Below are positions 1-8,469 of a stretch of DNA of 64,000 bases, one piece after another (the first letter of the stretch is position 1; each line of letters starts with the position of its first letter). The stretch is from Brachybacterium sp. EE-P12 (GTDB lineage: Bacteria > Actinomycetota > Actinomycetes > Actinomycetales > Dermabacteraceae). The stretch spans positions 30,376 through 94,375 of the forward strand of contig NZ_QXCP01000002.1 in assembly GCF_003711805.1 (NCBI RefSeq). The letters are read 5' to 3'. Both the position numbers and the translations under genes were made by a program. The notes beneath the pieces are model-generated. The model made no database searches. It saw only the letters and a program-made list of their open reading frames with translations, and had not been told where the DNA came from.

Positions 1-637
1 TCCTGGTCAGCAGCGAGTCGACGTCGTCGAGCACCTGCATCGCAGGAGCCGCGGCGGCCTGCGGGCGCAGCTCCCGCACCCGGGCGCGGGTGGTCTCGTC
101 GGCGGCGAGGATCCGCTCGAGCACCTCGCGGGTGCCGCCGGTGACGCTCGCATCGATCACGGGACGCTCGGCCGATCCTGTCCGAGGACGGTTCACGGCC
201 ACGCCGACCCCGCCGAGGGCGACGGCGCCGACGCCGACCGCGGCGCCGAGGGCCAGCACGGGCCCGCCGAGCCCGGTGCCGAGCACGACCACCAGCGTCG
301 CGAGGCCGGCCAGCCCGCCGAGGACGACGGGAGCGCCGAGCCGCACCAGCCAGGAGGGACGCGGCGCGGACACCTCGCGGGAGGCGGGGCCGCGGACCGT
401 GCCCTCGAGCGCAGTCTGCTTCGGTCCCCACAGGTCGCGTCGCTCCGCGGTCGCCTTCCATGGCAGGTCCTGAGCGCCGGGGGCGGCGGATGGCCCGTCG
501 GCCGACGGGGTGGGCCGCTTGGCCGGAGGCTCGGGCTGGTGGGCCTGCGGGGGCGGCGAGTCGGGCGCGAAGGGGTCCGGGAACCGGCTGCTCCCGCTGC
601 TCGGCTGCTCGGCCGAGGGTGTCTCTCCTGCGCTCAC
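1..637 (-). CDS. XpaC-like membrane protein (incomplete, runs off left edge)
   Basis: Leftward reading frame opening with GTG at 635-637 and still open at base 1, so the C-terminus is missing. The first ~110 residues are rich in Pro, Ser, Ala and Gln and look disordered. A long hydrophobic stretch of two likely membrane helices (rich in Gly, Leu, Val, Ala) follows, then a short RPRTGSAERP linker and an amphipathic helical region with EVLERILAADETTRARVREL. Two helices followed by paired helices with this spacing resemble proteins annotated as XpaC / 5-bromo-4-chloroindolyl phosphate hydrolysis family, often found with TelA-like toxic-anion resistance genes. The resemblance is from memory of the family pattern, and the partner gene would lie outside the window. 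Frame reality is supported by strong GC bias at third positions. The GTG start is the only convenient start after the intergenic region. Confidence 0.6.
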   Translation of the reverse strand, partial: MSAGETPSAEQPSSGSSRFPDPFAPDSPPPQAHQPEPPAKRPTPSADGPSAAPGAQDLPWKATAERRDLWGPKQTALEGTVRGPASREVSAPRPSWLVRLGAPVVLGGLAGLATLVVVLGTGLGGPVLALGAAVGVGAVALGGVGVAVNRPRTGSAERPVIDASVTGGTREVLERILAADETTRARVRELRPQAAAAPAMQVLDDVDSLLTR

Positions 638-1270
638 TGCGATTCGCTGTCCTCCCCGGGACGGTGACGAGGTCCGAGCGTCGGCCCGTGCAGACGGGGG
701 ACCGCCTCGAGGGCCGTGCGCACGCCTCGTCCTGGGCGTGCTGGAAGGCTACCGCGAGCAGCTGGACCGCAGGTGGGCGCGGGCTGGATTCGGGGGATGG
801 CCGGGGGAGGGCATGGGGAGTTCTCCCCAGGCAGTTCGCCCCATCGCGCATTCCGGGCGCCCGTCATAGATTTCAGGCACTGGGTGCGGGACTCTCGGGG
901 GAGAGGGATGGTGGCCCTCCGCGGGGGCGGAGGCCGGCGCAGGGCCCGTGGCCCAGCGGAGGCGGGAGACGGATCGGGGGATCCGCTCCCGCCTTCATGC
1001 CGTGCGGGGCGGTGCAGGTCCTCGCACAGCGGCGCTGCCACTCGGCGGCATCGTCGAGGGCGCAGTGCGGGAAGGGCGCAGGACAGGGCGACGAGCAGTG
1101 CGCCCGAGGCGGTGTGATCCCGCTGACGGGTGCTGGACAACTCTTTCGCGCGCGCCCGCGAGGACCCTACTCTTGACCGGTGCGACGAGGCGCACGATTT
1201 CCCCGACTGACCTGGCAGGACGCGTCTTGCACCAGGCGCGTCCCACACACCGCTGAAGGAGGCCTCCGGC
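638..1270. other. Non-coding gap with no convincing gene
   Basis: About 630 bases between the divergent XpaC-like gene and a small membrane protein. Several long open frames exist on both strands, but they are Arg/Pro/Gly-rich, lack ribosome sites and look like shadows of high GC. A TTGACC at 1173-1178 could be a -35 element for the rightward small gene, but the matching -10 is weak. Nothing else can be supported. Confidence 0.4.
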
Positions 1271-1453
1271 ATGGATCCTCGCCCTGACATCCACCTCGGT
1301 CACGAGATGACCCCGACGACCCATACCGGGCCCATCCCGACCGTGTCCGCGAGCGGCGACGCGGGGCAGCGTGACTCCTCCGCGCGCACCACCGCCGCCG
1401 TGATCGCGGCGCTCGTGCTCGCCTTCATCGGCATCGTGCTGATGGGGCTCTGA
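1271..1453 (+). CDS. Small single-pass membrane protein (60 aa)
   Basis: A 60-residue protein with a polar, Thr/Pro/Asp-rich N-terminal half and one hydrophobic segment at the extreme C-terminus (AAVIAALVLAFIGIVLMGL), so probably tail-anchored with the N-terminus in the cytoplasm. The start is well supported: GAAGGAGG sits eight bases before the ATG. No family is recognised. It stands alone, 110 bases before a short-chain dehydrogenase, and could share a transcript with it. The length, the perfect ribosome site and the clean terminal membrane segment make it more than a chance frame. Function unknown. Confidence 0.6.
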   Translation: MDPRPDIHLGHEMTPTTHTGPIPTVSASGDAGQRDSSARTTAAVIAALVLAFIGIVLMGL

Positions 1454-1563
1454 GAGGCAGGTCCCTCGCCGGGAACGGCCCGGGAAGGATCCGCGAGCCC
1501 GCGGCGTTGCTCCCTCGCAGCCCGGCGTGTGAGGCCCGCGAGGCACGAGGAGAGGACCATCCC

Positions 1564-2364
1564 ATGATCGACCTGGACCTGACCGGCAGGACAGCCTTCG
1601 TCAGCGGCTCCACGCAGGGCATCGGCCTCGCGATCGCCCAGCGGCTCGCGCTCGCCGGAGCGCGCGTGGCGGTCAACGGCCGCAGTGCACAGCGGGTGCA
1701 GGAGGCGCTCGATGCCCTGGTCGGCGCCGGGGCCGACCCGTCGCGGCTGATCGCGGCGCCTGGCGACGTCACCGCCGAGGAGGGCCTGGCCGACGCCCTC
1801 GAGGCCGCGGGCGAGGTGGACGTGCTGGTGAACAACCTCGGCATCTTCGGCGCCGCACCGGCGCTCGAGATCACCGACGAGCAGTGGCAGCGCTACTGGG
1901 ACGTGAACGTGATGGCCGCGGTGCGGCTGATCCGCGCGACCCTGCCGGGCATGAAGGAGCGCGGCTGGGGAAGGGTGCTGAACATCGCCAGCGACTCCGC
2001 GATCGTCACCCCGGCCGAGATGATCCACTACGGCGTCTCCAAAACGGCGCTGCTGGCCGTCTCCCGCGGCTTCGCGAAGGACGCCGCCGGCACCGGCGTC
2101 ACCGTGAACTCCGTGATCGCCGGGCCCACGTACACCGAGGGCGTGCAGGACTTCGTCTACGAGCTGGTGGATCCGTCTCTGCCCAGGGAGGAGGCGGAGG
2201 CCGAGTTCATGCGCCTGCACCGCCCGCAGTCGCTGCTGCAGCGCCTGATCCGTCCCGAGGAGATCGCGAACATGGTCGTCTACCTCGCCTCGCCGCTCGC
2301 GTCGGCGACCACCGGCGGGGCGCTGCGCGTGGACGGTGGGTACACGGACGCGATCCTGCCGTGA
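1564..2364 (+). CDS. Short-chain dehydrogenase/reductase (SDR)
   Basis: A 266-residue classical SDR, the usual length for the family. The nucleotide-binding glycine motif is SGSTQGIG at residues 14-21, the structural NNLG lies near residue 90, the catalytic Ser is near 143 (NIASDS), and the catalytic YGVSK places Tyr at 156 and Lys at 160. The C-terminal ASPLASATTGGALRVDGGY is typical of ketoacyl-reductase-like SDRs. The start is the ATG after GAGGAGAGGACC; the frame is open further upstream, but that part has no ribosome site and no family similarity. These enzymes reduce carbonyls or oxidise alcohols with NAD(P)H in the cytoplasm. The substrate cannot be read from sequence, and the neighbours do not define a pathway. 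Confidence 0.9.
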   Translation: MIDLDLTGRTAFVSGSTQGIGLAIAQRLALAGARVAVNGRSAQRVQEALDALVGAGADPSRLIAAPGDVTAEEGLADALEAAGEVDVLVNNLGIFGAAPALEITDEQWQRYWDVNVMAAVRLIRATLPGMKERGWGRVLNIASDSAIVTPAEMIHYGVSKTALLAVSRGFAKDAAGTGVTVNSVIAGPTYTEGVQDFVYELVDPSLPREEAEAEFMRLHRPQSLLQRLIRPEEIANMVVYLASPLASATTGGALRVDGGYTDAILP

Positions 2365-2434
2365 GGCCGGCGCCCCGGCGCGCGTGTACGGTGCCCCGCA
2401 GGACCGACGACGACGTGACGACCGAGGAGACGAC

Positions 2435-2815
2435 ATGGCAGACGACCCGCTGACGCTCGACGCGCTGCTCGCCCTGGAGCAGCGCGGCTGGGAGTCCCTC
2501 ACCCGGCACGAGGGCGGTCGCTTCTACGGCGCGCTGATGACGGCTGATGCCGTGATGATCCTCGTCAACGGCATGGTCCTGGATCGCGAGACCATCGCCG
2601 CGACGCTAGACGACTCGCCCGCCTGGAGCACCTTCACCCTCGAGGACGCACGGCTGGTGCCGACGGGGCAGGCCAGTGCGGCGCTGGTCTATCGGGCGAC
2701 CGCTGCGCGTGACGGCGAGGACGAGCCCTTCGTGGCCTTGATGTCGAGCCACTACACGCTGGTGGACGGCGAGCCGGCGCTGACGCTGTACCAGCAGACG
2801 ACGGTGACGCACTGA
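2435..2815 (+). CDS. SnoaL/DUF4440-like (NTF2-fold) protein
   Basis: A 126-residue protein beginning MADDPLTLDALLALEQRGWE after GAGGAGACGAC. The pattern is characteristic of small NTF2-fold proteins of the DUF4440/SnoaL-like group: an N-terminal helix with ALEQRGWESL, then FYGALMTADAVMILVNG, then alternating strands ending in SSHYTLVDGEPALTLYQQTTV. Such proteins form cone-shaped pockets and may act on or bind small molecules, but most have no known reaction. It follows the SDR by 70 bases in the same direction and may be cotranscribed. The family assignment is by overall pattern rather than by a catalytic motif. Confidence 0.75.
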   Translation: MADDPLTLDALLALEQRGWESLTRHEGGRFYGALMTADAVMILVNGMVLDRETIAATLDDSPAWSTFTLEDARLVPTGQASAALVYRATAARDGEDEPFVALMSSHYTLVDGEPALTLYQQTTVTH

Positions 2816-3068
2816 TCGGTCCCGTCGTCGACGAGTGGACGGACGATTCCTGCGGCCGCGCGGGCCAAAAAGGGCAGGAGCGCGCCTCGCAGTTTTTCCG
2901 GACATCCGTGTGATGTCGGCGGCATCGGACGAAAGTCCTGCTCATTCGTAGTCGTTGAATCGTAATCTTCAAGGGTCTCTGCTGTGGAGACACAGGGGAC
3001 GGGCGACTGCCGCCGACGCCCCGGTCCGTGCCGTGCACGGACATCGGTGACGACCACGAAGGATCGGC

Positions 3069-4574
3069 ATGAACGCTCAGAACCCGACTCCGCCGCGCCC
3101 GGACGGGAGCCAGAACTGGCCCTCGGCGCCCACGTACGGCCAGAACCCGCAGGGCGGACTGCCCTTTGAGCCGGCCGCTCCGCCGCGGCAGCCGCAGCGC
3201 CCCGTCGCAGCACGCGCGAAGAGCTTCCCGATCGCCTGGGCGCTCTCGCTGTTCCTCGGGGCACTTGGTGCGGACCGCTTCTACCTCGGCAAGTGGAAGA
3301 CCGGCCTGCTGAAGCTCGTCACCACGGGAGGCTTCTTCGTCTGGTGGCTGATCGACCTGGTGCTGCTGACCACGGGCCAGGTGAAGGATGCCAAGGGCCG
3401 CCCGCTGCGCGAGTTCGAGACCATGAAGTGGCCCTCGCGGGCGATCTCGGCGGTGGTCGCGCTCGGGTTCGTCGGCATGATGGTCCTCGGCGCCACCGCC
3501 CCGACGCCTCCGCCCGCCGAGGTGACCGCCGCCGAGTCCGCAGCCCTCGAGGAGGCCTCGGTCCCGTCGGAAGAGCCCACCACGGCGGAGCCGACGACGG
3601 AGGCGCCGACGACCGAGGCGCCGACCAGCGCGGCCCCCACGACCACGGCCGCTCCGACGCCCTCACCGACGCCGGAGCCCGTCGCGGCCGAGGGCACGGC
3701 GCTCGCAGTCCTCGCCGGACTTGACGAGAAGGGCCGCGCCCCGAAGACCGACTACGACCGCGACCTGTTCGGCTGGCGCGACGACATGGACCGCAACGGC
3801 TGCGACACCCGCAACGACATCCTGCGCCGCGACCTCACCGCGATCACCCTCAAGGGCGGCACGAACGGCTGCGTCGTCCAGCGCGGCACCCTCGACTCCC
3901 CGTACAGCGGTGACACCGTCGACTTCGACCGGGAGAACAGCACGATCGACATCGACCACGTCGTCGCGCTCTCCGACGCCTGGCAGACCGGCGCTGCGAG
4001 CTGGGACGAGCAGACCCGCCGCGAGTTCGCCAACGACCCGCTGAACCTGCTCGCCGTCGAGTCCAGCCTGAACCGGCAGAAGGGCGACGGCGACGCCGCC
4101 ACCTGGCTCCCACCGCTCAAGGACTACCGCTGCGAGTACGTGGCCCGGCAGATCGCCGTGAAGGACAAGTACGACCTGAGGGTCAAGCCCGCCGAGGCCG
4201 ACGCCATGGAGCGCGTGCTCAGCGACTGCGAGGGCTTCCTCGCGATCGAGGACGACGACCAGTGGCCCGCGACCGGCGAGGGCGACGTCGTCGCGACCGA
4301 GGAGGAGCCCGCGCCGGAGCCTGAGCCTGAGCCGGCCCCCGAGCCCGAGCCGGCCCCTGAGCCCGAGCCTGCTCCGGAACCCGAGCCCGAGCCCGCTCCC
4401 GCGTACGAGCCTGCCCCGAAGGAGGAGTCGAACGACAGCGGCTCCGGTGGCGGCAGCGCCTATTACAAGAACTGCGACGCCGCGCGCGCGGCCGGTGCGG
4501 CCCCCGTGCACGCCGGCGACCCCGGCTACAGCAGGAAGCTGGACCGCGACGGCGACGGGGTCGGCTGCGAGTGA
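3069..4574 (+). CDS. Membrane-anchored HNH nuclease with TM2 and excalibur domains
   Basis: A 501-residue multidomain protein. Residues 1-50 are Pro/Gln-rich. Residues 51-110 form a TM2 domain (two helices around the LGALGADRFYLGKW turn), and a third membrane helix lies at about 124-142. A Thr/Ala/Pro/Glu linker (~145-205) leads to an HNH-type nuclease domain (~205-360) with IDIDHVVALSDAW and NDPLNLLAVESSLNRQKG, the His-Asn arrangement of secreted actinobacterial HNH/DUF1524-like nucleases. A Pro-Glu repeat (~415-450) and a terminal excalibur calcium-binding motif (YYKNCDAARAAG and DRDGDGVGCE) finish it. Three helices would place the nuclease outside the cell. The start ATG at 3069 follows GAAGGATCGGC. 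A role in nutrient scavenging or interference with foreign DNA is inference. Confidence 0.85.
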   Translation: MNAQNPTPPRPDGSQNWPSAPTYGQNPQGGLPFEPAAPPRQPQRPVAARAKSFPIAWALSLFLGALGADRFYLGKWKTGLLKLVTTGGFFVWWLIDLVLLTTGQVKDAKGRPLREFETMKWPSRAISAVVALGFVGMMVLGATAPTPPPAEVTAAESAALEEASVPSEEPTTAEPTTEAPTTEAPTSAAPTTTAAPTPSPTPEPVAAEGTALAVLAGLDEKGRAPKTDYDRDLFGWRDDMDRNGCDTRNDILRRDLTAITLKGGTNGCVVQRGTLDSPYSGDTVDFDRENSTIDIDHVVALSDAWQTGAASWDEQTRREFANDPLNLLAVESSLNRQKGDGDAATWLPPLKDYRCEYVARQIAVKDKYDLRVKPAEADAMERVLSDCEGFLAIEDDDQWPATGEGDVVATEEEPAPEPEPEPAPEPEPAPEPEPAPEPEPEPAPAYEPAPKEESNDSGSGGGSAYYKNCDAARAAGAAPVHAGDPGYSRKLDRDGDGVGCE

Positions 4575-4582
4575 GGCCGACG

Positions 4583-4615
4583 GCGCGGGCATGACCTGAC
4601 TGTTCATGCCCGCGC
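4583..4615. terminator. Strong bidirectional-type hairpin between converging genes
   Basis: A perfect 12-base stem, GCGCGGGCATGA at 4583-4594 pairing with TCATGCCCGCGC at 4604-4615, with a 9-base loop. It lies eight bases after the nuclease stop and about 50 bases before the end of the oppositely oriented methyltransferase gene. There is no T-run, as is common in high-GC actinobacteria. Its position between convergent genes fits a shared terminator. Confidence 0.7.
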
Positions 4616-4668
4616 TCCACGAGGGCGTCCCGCTCCTGCCCGCTGTACCCGCTGAGGGCGAGCGGTCG

Positions 4669-5388
4669 TCAGCAACGCTGCAGCACCAGCACCGCGTCGA
4701 GGTGCTCGCCCGCCGAGCCGTCGGGGGCGGTCGCGGCGCGCGGCCGCTCCTCGGCGAGCTCGACCTCCCACTCCTCAGCCGAGCCGCCGAGCTGCGCAGC
4801 CTCGTCCTGCACGGAGACCATCGTCGCCGGGTGGTCCTTCGCCCAGGACGGAGGCGCGGCGTGGGAGACGATCACGAGATGACCGCCGGACCGGATCGCG
4901 GCGGCGGCACGGCGCAGGATCGCGATGCGGTCCAGCGCCACGTTCGACTGGAAGAAGCTCGCGGTGACCAGGTCGACCGATGCAGGCTCCGGCTCCCAGG
5001 CGTCGAGGTCGACGGCCTCGAAGCTCGCCCCGTCGAGGCCTCGCGCGGCGGCCTCGTCACGGGCCCGGCCGACGGCGGTGGCGGAGATGTCGAGTCCGAG
5101 TGCGGTCCAGCCCTGCTCGGCGAGCCAGAGCACGTCCCCGCCCTCCCCGCAGCCGAGGTCGATCGCCGTGCCCGGCGCGAGCTCGGCGACGACCGAGGCC
5201 ATGGTCGCGTTGACCTTCCCCGACCAGATGCGCTCGCTGCCGGAGTAGCGCTGCTCCCAGTACTCGGAGGGAGTGACCTTCGAATCGATGGATGCGGATG
5301 AGCCCCCGCCGACGGACCCGCAGCTGAGTGGGTGGTACCTGTGGTGGCCCGCAAACAGTAAAGGCGCGGGCTCGTTGTCTCCGGTCAT
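4669..5388 (-). CDS. Class I SAM-dependent methyltransferase
   Basis: A 239-residue protein with the seven-strand methyltransferase signature: SEYWEQRYSGSERIWSG leads into motif I AIDLGCGEGGD, followed by ALGLDISATAVGRARDEA, the acidic VDLDAWEPEPASVDLVTA, and a C-terminal part with GGHLVIVSH. This layout resembles the methyltransferase-25/TehB-like class. The acceptor cannot be told. The N-terminal ~37 residues before TPSEYWEQ are atypical, but no other in-frame start was found closer to the domain, so ATG at 5388 is kept. The gene converges with the nuclease gene and lies just left of a region where GC falls. Confidence 0.85.
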   Translation of the reverse strand: MTGDNEPAPLLFAGHHRYHPLSCGSVGGGSSASIDSKVTPSEYWEQRYSGSERIWSGKVNATMASVVAELAPGTAIDLGCGEGGDVLWLAEQGWTALGLDISATAVGRARDEAAARGLDGASFEAVDLDAWEPEPASVDLVTASFFQSNVALDRIAILRRAAAAIRSGGHLVIVSHAAPPSWAKDHPATMVSVQDEAAQLGGSAEEWEVELAEERPRAATAPDGSAGEHLDAVLVLQRC

Positions 5389-5797
5389 GGCTCAAGCCTG
5401 GCAGATGGCCCGAGCGAGCGGTAGCGGCTATGCGCGTGGAGCTGATCCGTTGGCTCCCACCTTGCGCCTCGCGCCAGCGAAAGATCACTTTTCGTGCATA
5501 CCAGGGCTAGATCGAAGTCTGCAACAGCTTGACGCACTAACAACCGGAACATCGATCTCCGTTGCTGAACCATCCGCGGTCACTTCGTCAACGTGGCCCA
5601 CCGACTACCTTGCGCGTGAACGCCCGCACCGCACCCTCCCTCCTCTGATCTCAACCCCGGAGGGAGCCGCGCCGCAGCATGGCGGAACGTAAAGAATCGC
5701 CTCAGTGACTCCCGCAAGCATGGCACTCATGGATAGGCTAGGCATGCGAGAGAGTCATGTTCTGGACAAGTACTGACAGCACAGAAACGGGCAACAA
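5389..5797. other. Divergent intergenic region at a GC transition
   Basis: About 410 bases between the leftward methyltransferase and a rightward low-GC gene pair. Base composition becomes more A/T-rich from about 5500 onward, marking the left edge of a probably transferred segment. TTGACG at 5529-5534 could be a -35, but no good -10 follows at the right distance. No gene is supported; the open frames here lack protein-like composition. Confidence 0.4.
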
Positions 5798-6658
5798 ATG
5801 GTCAAAAAAGCGTTCGAGGTCCCAGTCGAAATTGACCTTCTAGGGTTATCGATAGTCGGATGGGAGGGAGAAGCTCGCCTAAGGGTAACCGCCGATGACT
5901 GGGAGACCGAGTCAAGTAGTAGCCCGAAGATTGCGTACAGTTACGCCCTCTCAGGTGCGTTTCATTTTAATGAAGAGGACTGGAATGTAAGATACCGACG
6001 TTCGCGCGAAGATAGCTACGTCCCTTCACTCCTCCTTGAAATCCACTGCCCCAGCCTGGGCGAGAGCTTCTATGAAGAGATCGCGACGGACGAGTTAAAG
6101 AAGGTCAGGAAACGCCCCCTTAGGGTATCCAAGCAAGGCCGCCTTGGTTACACTCTGCCCTCCGTGGATCCTAGCGAGTTCTCTGCAAGGATAACCGCCT
6201 TTGACGGTCTCGATGCGGAGACTCGAGAGTTCTGCGTGGCGAGAAAAGAGATACCCGTGGAGACCGTGAGTGAGCTTGACGGCGATGCATTTGCCCCAGT
6301 GGTCGATGTACGAGCGTATCTTGTCGATGAATATGCTTGCTTTGTGGCTTCCGGGTCTATTCGCATAGGCTCAAGGGAGGCCTTGGCAGAGAAAGCTGCG
6401 GAAGATGATTGGTTTGACCCCAGTGACGACGAAGAAGCGGAACTTCCCTTGCCGGACATCGAGGTGGAATGGGTCGACTCAACTGGATTTGTCCTTGAAG
6501 AGGGGGGTGCCTACTTGGGATGGCAGTACCCATACCGGCGTTCGACCCCCATAGCTCAGCGTCCTCCACGCTTCTTCGTCAAGCTAGAAACCAGGCTCGA
6601 TGACCTTTCTGGCATCCCTACCAGGGCGGTGGCACGCTTCGTGGAGGGAGAAGATTGA
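5798..6658 (+). CDS. Unknown protein, first gene of a low-GC two-gene module
   Basis: A 286-residue protein of unrecognised family. It has no signal peptide or membrane segment, is rich in Glu, Asp, Trp and Tyr, and predicts mostly beta strands (for example GWEGEARLRVTADDWE and FVASGSIRIGSREA). An acidic stretch DWFDPSDDEEAELPLPD lies near residues 206-222. The ribosome site before ATG 5798 is poor. Its stop codon overlaps the TTG start of the next gene, a sacsin-type ATPase, so the two are translationally coupled and probably act together. Codon use is clearly more A/T-rich than in flanking genes, a sign of transfer. It could be a recognition or regulatory partner for the ATPase, but that is inference from context only. 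Confidence 0.75.
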   Translation: MVKKAFEVPVEIDLLGLSIVGWEGEARLRVTADDWETESSSSPKIAYSYALSGAFHFNEEDWNVRYRRSREDSYVPSLLLEIHCPSLGESFYEEIATDELKKVRKRPLRVSKQGRLGYTLPSVDPSEFSARITAFDGLDAETREFCVARKEIPVETVSELDGDAFAPVVDVRAYLVDEYACFVASGSIRIGSREALAEKAAEDDWFDPSDDEEAELPLPDIEVEWVDSTGFVLEEGGAYLGWQYPYRRSTPIAQRPPRFFVKLETRLDDLSGIPTRAVARFVEGED

Positions 6659-8463
6659 ATCTCGCAAAAAGGACTTCATCGCTCGCAGACGCGCTTGTCC
6701 GTGAGTATTTCCAAGCTCCCAACCTGTTTGGTGAGATTGCGCGTATAGAGACAATGCTCGCAGATACTTATCGTAACAGGGTCCAGTACGAGTTGCTACA
6801 GAACTCTGATGATGCTGGCTCGACAACTGTTCACATTTCTCGCCCGAGACTCGGAATGCTCCGATGGGAAAATAATGGGAGGGATATGACTGAGCAGGAT
6901 GTGGAAGCGTTGTGCAGGTCTGCAACTTCGGCCAAATCCCGGGGGGAAGATATTGGTTACCGTGGCATTGGATTCAAGTCGATTGCGGCGATTGCATCAA
7001 AGATTGACGTGGAGAGTGGAGGAGTTAAGTTCACTTTCGACCGTCGATCGACAGTGAAGCTCCTCGGTGTCGACACGCAAGCCTCTGTCCCACTAGTGAG
7101 AATTCCCACAGATGTAGCCACGTCCAACTTTAGAGGCGCAAGGTTCTCGATTGAGCTTTCGGTGGCCGAGCCAGATCTTCGGATCGACCCGACAGCACTT
7201 CTATTCCTGCGAAGCGTCGAGCGCGTTGAATCGAGCCTTGAGGAGACTAGCTCGATAGTCATGACTCGCACCTCGGGCAGGGTCAAGCTCAGCGACGACG
7301 GAGCTTCGGGTGAATTTGCCCTGCTCGAGGCAACCGGGGCGCAGTTGGCCATTCCGTTAGATCCGTGGGCCCGAAAAATTGCAGGACCAGCTGGGCGGCT
7401 GGCGTGTTTTCTCCCGCTCGATGAATCCATGGGGTTGCCGATCGTGTTGTCTGGAGACATAGCCACTGACCCGTCGCGCACCAATGCCATCCTTGATGAT
7501 GCGTCGACCAAGAAAGTAATTGCGGCGGGTGCTGAATTGTTCGCGGAAGTCATACGCAATCCGTACCACCCTATTTTTGACGTCGCGTGGCAACTGCTAC
7601 TGGAAGCGCCTGATCCGCGTGCTGCTCTTTTGGGTTCAATGGAGAGTGTGGCTTCAATCTTTTTCCGCTACCTGCGAGAGAATCTATCCAATGTGCCCAT
7701 TCCATTCGCAATCGCGCCGGTCAGCTTAGTGGATGCTGAAACAGAAGTGCTGTTTCCTGGTGGCGCGCCGAATGTGTTATATGCGTCTCAGAATCGAGTC
7801 GCCGTCCGAGCACTGAAGGCCGCTCTTAATCTCCCCGAGCTGAGCCTGGAGGATGTGGCTGGCCGCCTGAATCCGGAGGCGATGCCGCTCGACAGGAGAT
7901 CATATTTTGCGAAGCTCCTCGCTGAGAATGCTCGCTTGCGCGGCCGCCAAATGACCTCAATTGAACTTGCCTTCGGTGCTCACGGGGAAAGTCTGGACGT
8001 GGAGAACAATGTGCATATGTCTGTCAAGTCGGCAACTGTGAATGCCAGAACGTCGGCTGACGTAGATGCGACTGGAGGTCTGCCCTATTTTGTCGAACGC
8101 TGGCGAGCTATCGAAGTTGCTGTCGTCGAGTGGTTGAACTCCCGCGGATGGAGTTTAACGGATGTCTCGAAGCAAAACTTGGGATATGACGCAGAGGGTC
8201 TAGATGGGGCTGGTCGAGCAGTATGCCTTGAAATTAAGAAAACGGACGGGCTGGATTCGTCGTTCGCTCTAACGACAAACGAATGGGCGTTGGCTCAGTC
8301 TGGGACTAAGTCGTTCCTTTTGGCGGTCGTGATTGGAGATGGCAGGCGGTCGCGCATGGCATTGCTTGATCCGATTGGTGCGAAAATGGAGCCTATTCGA
8401 GTGGCGCGCCAGTGGGAGTGGCGATTCGAAAACTGGTCAGAGCATGCTCTCTGGGTTCAGTGA
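6655..8463 (+). CDS. Sacsin/GHKL-type ATPase with C-terminal NO VEIN (DUF3883)-like domain
   Basis: A 602-residue protein. The N-terminal ~250 residues form a Bergerat-fold ATPase of the sacsin/HSP90-like type: the N-box ELLQNSDDA (46-54), the ENNG element (72-75) and the glycine box IGYRGIGFKS (100-109) are all present. The middle section is unassigned. Residues ~480-590 (ERWRAIEVAVVEWLNSRGW, GYDAEG, then VCLEIKKTDG and TNEWALAQSG) match the NO VEIN/DUF3883 pattern, whose D...ExK arrangement recalls PD-(D/E)XK nucleases. The TTG start at 6655 overlaps the upstream TGA and follows GGAGAAGA. A low-GC gene joined to an unknown partner and near a restriction cluster suggests a defence function; nuclease activity is unproven. 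Confidence 0.8.
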   Translation: MNLAKRTSSLADALVREYFQAPNLFGEIARIETMLADTYRNRVQYELLQNSDDAGSTTVHISRPRLGMLRWENNGRDMTEQDVEALCRSATSAKSRGEDIGYRGIGFKSIAAIASKIDVESGGVKFTFDRRSTVKLLGVDTQASVPLVRIPTDVATSNFRGARFSIELSVAEPDLRIDPTALLFLRSVERVESSLEETSSIVMTRTSGRVKLSDDGASGEFALLEATGAQLAIPLDPWARKIAGPAGRLACFLPLDESMGLPIVLSGDIATDPSRTNAILDDASTKKVIAAGAELFAEVIRNPYHPIFDVAWQLLLEAPDPRAALLGSMESVASIFFRYLRENLSNVPIPFAIAPVSLVDAETEVLFPGGAPNVLYASQNRVAVRALKAALNLPELSLEDVAGRLNPEAMPLDRRSYFAKLLAENARLRGRQMTSIELAFGAHGESLDVENNVHMSVKSATVNARTSADVDATGGLPYFVERWRAIEVAVVEWLNSRGWSLTDVSKQNLGYDAEGLDGAGRAVCLEIKKTDGLDSSFALTTNEWALAQSGTKSFLLAVVIGDGRRSRMALLDPIGAKMEPIRVARQWEWRFENWSEHALWVQ

Positions 8464-8469
8464 GTCCTG

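Noticed and set aside
634..1546. Overlapping open frames in the 638-1270 gap taken as a candidate gene
   Set aside because: Arg/Pro/Ser-rich composition, no ribosome sites, conflict with supported neighbours on both sides.
3580..3670. Thr/Pro/Ala-coding repetitive DNA considered as a regulatory repeat
   Set aside because: It is an in-frame low-complexity linker between the membrane helices and the nuclease domain.
4305..4420. A short tandem repeat considered as a possible CRISPR or other array
   Set aside because: It encodes a Pro-Glu repeat linker inside the nuclease gene in frame; there are no spacers.
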